Source: JAYWGN01 sp043778255
Lineage (GTDB): Bacteria > Bacteroidota > Bacteroidia > Chitinophagales > Chitinophagaceae
Direction: 5' to 3'
Length of the DNA stretch: 18,496 bases
NCBI GenBank assembly: GCA_043778255.1
Contig: JAYWGN010000048.1
Coordinates: 1 to 18,496 of the forward strand
Made by a program: the position numbers and the translations under genes. The number at the start of each line of letters is the position of its first letter. Position 1 is the stretch's first letter. The notes under the pieces were generated by a model, which had not been told where the DNA came from, ran no database searches, and saw only the letters and a program-made list of their open reading frames with translations. Below, piece after piece: positions 14,222 to 18,496 of the stretch.

Positions 14222-16711
14222 ATGTTTACCATAGATGCTATACTTAACATAACAAAGGGTATTTATTTACAAAAAAATAATACAATAACTACAATTACAC
14301 AATTAGCTATTGATAGCAGAAAAATTACGTACCCTAACTCAACATTGTTTTTTGCAATAGTAAGTACCTACCGTAATGGACACCAATACCTGCAAAGTGC
14401 TTACAGCAAAGGTGTACGTTGCTTTGTAGTAAGTGAAAATGTTGCCCTTACAACCCTTGAAAATGCAACAATACTACAAGTGCCCAATACCATAGCTGCA
14501 TTACAGCAATTAGCAATAGCACAGCGTAATACCTACCCTATACCCACTATTGGCATTACAGGCAGCAATGGCAAAACGATAGTAAAAGAGTGGCTATACC
14601 AACTACTACAAAAGCAGTATAATATAGTAAGAAGCCCCAAAAGTTATAATTCGCAAATTGGAGTAGCGTTAAGTGTATGTAATATAAATGCTACTAATAC
14701 ACTAGCCATATTTGAAGCAGGTATAAGCACCATAAATGAAATGCAATACCTGCAAACTATGATACAGCCTACCTTAGGCATACTCACTAATATTGGTAAT
14801 GCACATAGTGAGGGCTTTGCCAACGATGAAGAAAAGCTACAACAAAAATTAAAATTATTTACACAATGTAATACGCTAATATATTGTAATAATAAAACTT
14901 GGGTTAATACTATAGTGAATACTTTGCCTTGTAATAAACTAAGTTGGGGCAACAATGCTACTGCCCATATACAAATAGTAACTACTGAAAAGTATGCAAC
15001 TTACACTTTGCTTCACCTACTGTATAAGGGTAGTAAGGCTACATTACTATTACAATTTACCGATGATGCTTATATTGAAAATGCCATGCACTGTATAGTA
15101 ACTTTAGTGTACTTGCAATATAGCTTTGCTGAAATAAATAAATTACTCACCACCCTTGTACCAATTGCAATGCGATTGGAGCATAAACGGGGTATAGAAA
15201 ATAGTATAATAATTAACGACAGTTATAGTAACGATGTGGATAGCTTACTTATAGCATTAGATGCTATGCAACAACAAAATCCACTACTACCCAAAACAGT
15301 AATACTTACTGATATACAACAAAGCCAAAGTAATAATGAGGAACTATATACCAAAGTAGCAGCATTATTAATACAAAAAAGCATTAGTAACTTTATAGGT
15401 ATTGGTAGCAATATAATGCAAAGTAGCAAACAGTTTGAGGCATTGCCCTATACACAATTTTACAACAATGTAACTGACCTTTGTAGTGCATATAAAGGCA
15501 ACACTAACAATGAACTAACTGTAGGGTTACATAATATTATACACCAACATGTAGTACTTATAAAAGGAGCAAGGCAATTTGGCATTGAAAATTTTGCACA
15601 ACTAATTGAAGAAAAAGTACACCAAACTGTGCTAGAAATTAATATTGATTTAGTTAGAGAAAACATACAAAAGCATCAATTGCTATTGCAACCAACTACT
15701 CATATAATGGCTGTGGTAAAGGCTTTTGGGTATGGTAGTGGTGCTGTGGAAGTAGCACAAGTAATACAGAGTATGAATATTAAATACTTAGCCGTAGCAT
15801 ATACTGACGAGGCTGTAGCGCTACGCCAAGCTGGTATATACTTACCTATAATGGTAATGAACACCGACAGTGCTGCTTACGAATCGTTACTAGCAAATGA
15901 TGGCGAACCCGAAATATTTTCAATTGAAAGTTTGGAAAGTTTTATTGCTTTCGCAAAAAAAAATGCATTAATACAATACCCTATACATTTAAAAATAGAT
16001 ACTGGTATGCACCGCTTAGGCTTTACTGCAAACGATTTGCCACTGCTTATTACTATGTTAACACAGCAAAATACGGTAAAAGTAATGACCCAATTTAGCC
16101 ACTTAGTGGGTAGCGATGCTGAGGAGTTTGATGCATATACCCAACAACAAAATACTGAATTTGTACAAATAGCAACAGCCATAGAAACTGCAATAGGCTA
16201 TACCACTATAAAGCATATAGCCAATACTGCTGCTATACAAAGACACTCAAACCTACAACACCAAATGGTTAGGCTGGGTATTGGTATGTATGGTGTTACT
16301 ACCAATACTATAGGTTTGCAGCAAGTGTGTACACTTAAAACTACCATAGCACAAATAAAACATTTGCAACCCAACCAAACAGTTGGGTACAACCGTAAGG
16401 GAATTATAACACAACCTACTACTATAGCAACAGTACGTATAGGCTATGCCGATGGGTACAATAGGCGGTTAGGCAATGGTGTAGGTAAAATGCTTTTGCA
16501 CAACCAACTTGTGCCTACTATTGGCAATATAAGTATGGATATGGCAATGCTCAATATAAGCCAAATACCCCATGCAAAAGTGGGTGATACCGTTACAGTA
16601 TTTGACAACCAAATAACTGTACAACAACTTGCAACAGCCTGTGGCACTATACCTTACGAAATATTAACAAGTATAAGCCAAAGGGTAAAACGAGTTTACT
16701 TTGGTAGTTAA
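14222..16711 (+). CDS. murF-alr: Bifunctional MurF ligase / alanine racemase
   Basis: An 829-residue fusion for peptidoglycan precursor synthesis in the cytoplasm. Residues 1 to about 455 are MurF, which adds D-Ala-D-Ala to the UDP-MurNAc-tripeptide: the ATP loop GITGSNGKT is at 111-119, followed by SPKSYNSQIGVALSV, IFEAGISTINEM and INDSYSNDVDSLLIALDAM. Residues from about 465 are alanine racemase, a PLP enzyme making D-Ala: PLP-binding Lys500 in MAVVKAFGYGSGA, LKIDTGMHRLGF, VRLGIGMYGV, the probable catalytic Tyr in VGYNRKGI, IGYADGYNRRLGNG and NISMDMAML. One chain thus links D-Ala production with its use, with D-Ala-D-Ala ligase (not in the window) acting between the two steps. The fusion is well known in Bacteroidota. 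It starts 43 bp after the ABC exporter. Confidence 0.95.
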   Translation: MFTIDAILNITKGIYLQKNNTITTITQLAIDSRKITYPNSTLFFAIVSTYRNGHQYLQSAYSKGVRCFVVSENVALTTLENATILQVPNTIAALQQLAIAQRNTYPIPTIGITGSNGKTIVKEWLYQLLQKQYNIVRSPKSYNSQIGVALSVCNINATNTLAIFEAGISTINEMQYLQTMIQPTLGILTNIGNAHSEGFANDEEKLQQKLKLFTQCNTLIYCNNKTWVNTIVNTLPCNKLSWGNNATAHIQIVTTEKYATYTLLHLLYKGSKATLLLQFTDDAYIENAMHCIVTLVYLQYSFAEINKLLTTLVPIAMRLEHKRGIENSIIINDSYSNDVDSLLIALDAMQQQNPLLPKTVILTDIQQSQSNNEELYTKVAALLIQKSISNFIGIGSNIMQSSKQFEALPYTQFYNNVTDLCSAYKGNTNNELTVGLHNIIHQHVVLIKGARQFGIENFAQLIEEKVHQTVLEINIDLVRENIQKHQLLLQPTTHIMAVVKAFGYGSGAVEVAQVIQSMNIKYLAVAYTDEAVALRQAGIYLPIMVMNTDSAAYESLLANDGEPEIFSIESLESFIAFAKKNALIQYPIHLKIDTGMHRLGFTANDLPLLITMLTQQNTVKVMTQFSHLVGSDAEEFDAYTQQQNTEFVQIATAIETAIGYTTIKHIANTAAIQRHSNLQHQMVRLGIGMYGVTTNTIGLQQVCTLKTTIAQIKHLQPNQTVGYNRKGIITQPTTIATVRIGYADGYNRRLGNGVGKMLLHNQLVPTIGNISMDMAMLNISQIPHAKVGDTVTVFDNQITVQQLATACGTIPYEILTSISQRVKRVYFGS

Positions 16712-16768
16712 CCAATTAATGCTATATATACATTATGAAAACTTTAGTACAACACCATTGCATATATA

Positions 16769-16798
16769 TTGCTAATTGCATAAGCTAACTTATATTTG
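16769..16798 (+). promoter_or_regulatory. Putative lspA promoter, TTG-N19-TATATTTG
   Basis: TTG (16769-16771) is followed after 19 bp by TATATTTG (16791-16798), the best -33/-7 pair in the window for a Bacteroidota housekeeping sigma factor. Transcription would start at about 16803-16805, giving a leader of some 15 bases before the GTG start. No Shine-Dalgarno sequence is visible there. Confidence 0.6.
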
Positions 16799-16819
16799 TA
16801 ATTACATAAATACATACCC

Positions 16820-17494
16820 GTGAAACTACGACAAGCAAGTTTGCTTATACTTATTGTTTTAATAGCCGACCAAGCAATTAAATATTATATAAAAACCAAT
16901 TATACCTTAAATGAACACCATAATATATTTGGAAGTTGGGGGCAATTGTACTTTATAGAAAACAGCGGAATGGCCTGGGGTTGGCAGTTTGGTGGTAGCA
17001 CAGGCAAAATTGTACTTACTTTATTTAGGTTAGTAGCAGCTTGCTTTGGTGTATATTATATACGTAAGTTAGTAATGCAAAAGCAGCATTGGGGGTTTAT
17101 AACCTGTGTATCATTAATATTTGCAGGTGCAGTGGGCAACCTAATTGATAGTTTGTTTTATGGGTTAATATTTACCGAAAGTAGTGACTATACCAATACA
17201 TTAGCAACACTAGTTAAGCCAGGGCAAGGCTATGGTTCGTTTATGCATGGCAAGGTGGTTGATATGTTTTACTTCCCCATATTCCACGGCACTTGGCCAA
17301 GTTGGTTACCCTTTGTAGGTGGCGATAAGTTTGAATTTTTTAGCCCAGTATTTAACTTGGCTGATGCTTCTATTTCGGTAGGTGTTATTACTATTTTATT
17401 TTGCCAAGGTTTATTTTTTCATCGCCCAGCCAAACGCCAACCTACTACTATTGAAACCAATACAACGGTTAACGATAATTCGCAAATGGGGTAA
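16820..17494 (+). CDS. lspA: Lipoprotein signal peptidase (signal peptidase II)
   Basis: An inner-membrane aspartyl protease that removes the signal peptide from prolipoproteins after lipid attachment. Four hydrophobic helices are seen (about 6-22, 62-82, 93-110 and 182-200). Family blocks present are IADQAIKYYI, YFIENSGMAWG (ENxGxAW type), FAGAVGNLIDSLFYG, KVVDMFYFP (Asp148) and FNLADASISVG (Asp182). Asp148 and Asp182 align with the catalytic pair. They lie 34 residues apart, more than the roughly 20 in Proteobacteria, because of an insertion (HGTWPSWLPFVGGDKFEF) typical of Bacteroidota. A polar Thr/Asn-rich tail ends the protein. The start is GTG at 16820, directly before the hydrophobic first helix; no better ATG exists. 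Confidence 0.92.
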   Translation: MKLRQASLLILIVLIADQAIKYYIKTNYTLNEHHNIFGSWGQLYFIENSGMAWGWQFGGSTGKIVLTLFRLVAACFGVYYIRKLVMQKQHWGFITCVSLIFAGAVGNLIDSLFYGLIFTESSDYTNTLATLVKPGQGYGSFMHGKVVDMFYFPIFHGTWPSWLPFVGGDKFEFFSPVFNLADASISVGVITILFCQGLFFHRPAKRQPTTIETNTTVNDNSQMG

Positions 17495-17601
17495 TGGGCT
17501 GCCTTTATGTATTTTATAAATTTAAGGACTAACCATAACACAACAACAGCTGCCCTTTAGGAACAGCTGCCGATGCTTACAAACTATATTTAATTTTTTT
17601 A

Positions 17602-18234
17602 CTATTTACTTACTGGTTTTCTTTTGCCTTTTTCTTTTTTCATAGTTTCTACTTGTAGTTTTTGCTCTGGTGTAAGGCTACTCAAAAAACTTTGTTTATT
17701 CTCTTGCTTTACTGCTTTTATTTGTTGGTGTTTTTCGGCTTTGGTAAGGGTAGTATTTTGTTTTATTTTACCAATAGCTACACTTGCATTTTCTTTATTT
17801 TTAGTGTACATACTCACTTGTGTAGGGGTAAGGTTTGCCTTTTGTTGTAGGGCAGCAAATTTTTGTTGTTGCTTAGCTTCGTGCTTGGCTTTTTTATCGG
17901 CCTTTAATGTTTCTAATTGCTTTGTTTGCTCTGGTGTATATATGTTTTTTATAGCAGTTGCTTTGTTTTGCTCTAGGGTTGCTTTCTTAGCTTTATAATC
18001 ACCTAATGTCATACTGTTATTAGCTTCTAGGGCAGTTTTGTCTTTTTTAGTTTGCTCTTTTATTGTTTTTATTTTTGTTTTTTGAGCATCGGTTATTTGT
18101 AGTTTTTGTGCCATTTCTTTTTTATGATTGCCTTTGTGGTTACCATTTGTTTCGTTACCACACTTACGTTTTTGGGCATTAGCTGCTACTGTTATTAATA
18201 AAAATGCAATGGTGGCGGTTATTAACTGTTTCAT
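17602..18234 (-). CDS. Secreted Lys-rich LTxxQ (Spy/CpxP-like) protein with internal duplication
   Basis: A 210-residue protein with a signal peptide (1-20, cleavage ANA-QK), a His/Asn/Lys-rich linker (22-40) and then an almost entirely helical, Lys- and Gln-rich body. Four LTxxQ-type motifs occur: ITDAQ (47-51), YTPEQ (99-103), LTPTQ (135-139) and LTPEQ (187-191). The first and third, and the second and fourth, are each exactly 88 residues apart, and the segments ending YTPEQTKQLETLK and LTPEQKLQVETMK align well, so two copies of a Spy-sized unit are joined. Spy and CpxP are periplasmic chaperone or stress-sensor proteins with one such motif pair. Function here is inferred only from that resemblance. 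The gene is convergent with lspA, and no promoter was recognised. Confidence 0.75.
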   Translation of the reverse strand: MKQLITATIAFLLITVAANAQKRKCGNETNGNHKGNHKKEMAQKLQITDAQKTKIKTIKEQTKKDKTALEANNSMTLGDYKAKKATLEQNKATAIKNIYTPEQTKQLETLKADKKAKHEAKQQQKFAALQQKANLTPTQVSMYTKNKENASVAIGKIKQNTTLTKAEKHQQIKAVKQENKQSFLSSLTPEQKLQVETMKKEKGKRKPVSK

Positions 18235-18496
18235 ATTTTTTTAATTTATTTTTTTTTAATTAATGGGGGTACTTTTTATTTGTAATGCATTTACTTATAC
18301 AATAATAGACTTTGCTACATAAGCAAGGTTTAATAGCAATACTTAATATATTGTTAAAGGGAGGAAACACAACTACTTTTTGGATAGAACTATAAATTAT
18401 AACATTGTGAAATGGTATTTAGTCCAAAAGTATTTTAGTTAATTAACATCAAATGCCGATTGAATAAACAAATAGTACAATAAGGCGAAGCCGCAA
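18235..18496. other. Right-end non-coding region
   Basis: This 262-bp A+T-rich stretch lies upstream of the minus-strand LTxxQ gene and must hold its promoter. It begins with T-rich homopolymer runs (18235-18260). I see no clear TAnnTTTG element on either strand, no RNA gene and no ORF. The last bases (AAGGCGAAGCCGC) form a short GC-rich inverted repeat, GGC-GAA-GCC, cut by the window edge. Confidence 0.5.

Noticed and set aside
17545..17571. Direct repeat AACAGCTGCC twice, with self-complementary CAGCTG, between lspA and the LTxxQ gene
   Set aside because: The two palindromic hexamers could pair into a weak hairpin, but the stem is only 6 bp with a long loop; a terminator is possible but not supported enough to call.
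17624..17998. Cys/Phe-rich 124-residue ORF on the plus strand
   Set aside because: It is the antisense shadow of the Lys-rich LTxxQ gene; its odd composition comes from the complement of AAA/GAA-rich codons.

Overview
The window (about 35% G+C by eye) comes from a member of the Bacteroidota. I would guess a Chitinophagales/Sphingobacteriales-type lineage, but the sequence does not fix the family. The grounds are gene content and architecture: an E1 alpha-beta ketoacid dehydrogenase fusion, a murF-alr fusion, a TonB-dependent receptor with an N-terminal carboxypeptidase-regulatory-like domain, a long LspA, no obvious Shine-Dalgarno sequences, and promoter elements of the Bacteroidota TAnnTTTG type placed very close to start codons.

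Layout. 1-151: a 21-bp tandem repeat and a promoter. 152-2711: E1 fusion (thiamine-diphosphate ketoacid dehydrogenase) followed by methylmalonyl-CoA epimerase, probably one transcription unit for carboxylic/branched-chain acid metabolism. 2823-3377 (minus): a DUF421/YetF-like membrane protein. 3651-5843: two secreted or membrane PAP2-superfamily proteins and a half-size EamA transporter. 5938-8100: TonB-dependent receptor. 8301-9071: inositol-monophosphatase-family enzyme. 9185-9550: a four-helix-bundle (23S rRNA intervening-sequence type) gene broken by one in-frame stop. 9634-12196: thiL and a S41-peptidase lipoprotein. 12218-12312: a compact structured DNA/RNA element. 12424-14178: ABC exporter. 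14222-16711: murF-alr fusion. 16820-17494: lspA. 17602-18234 (minus): a Lys-rich secreted LTxxQ (Spy/CpxP-like) protein built from two copies of one unit.

Most genes are housekeeping: cell-wall precursor synthesis (murF-alr), lipoprotein maturation (lspA, which would process the S41 lipoprotein among others), thiamine diphosphate synthesis (thiL, whose product is the cofactor of the E1 enzyme at the left end), lipid or phosphate hydrolysis (PAP2, IMPase) and envelope transport. No CRISPR array, rRNA, tRNA, prophage or insertion sequence was recognised.

The unusual content is at the DNA-word level. A 21-bp tandem repeat lies upstream of the E1 gene, and a different 21-bp repeat lies in frame inside that gene, just before the thiamine-diphosphate motif, adding about 46 residues. 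Words from the in-gene repeat recur, in reverse complement, in the non-coding DNA upstream of the IMPase gene. This suggests that intergenic low-complexity repeats have entered a core enzyme. The other items worth a second look are the two-hairpin element at 12218-12312, the internally duplicated Spy-like protein with exact 88-residue spacing, and the PAP2 pair in which one member lacks both phosphate-binding arginines. I did not find a clear new multi-gene system.
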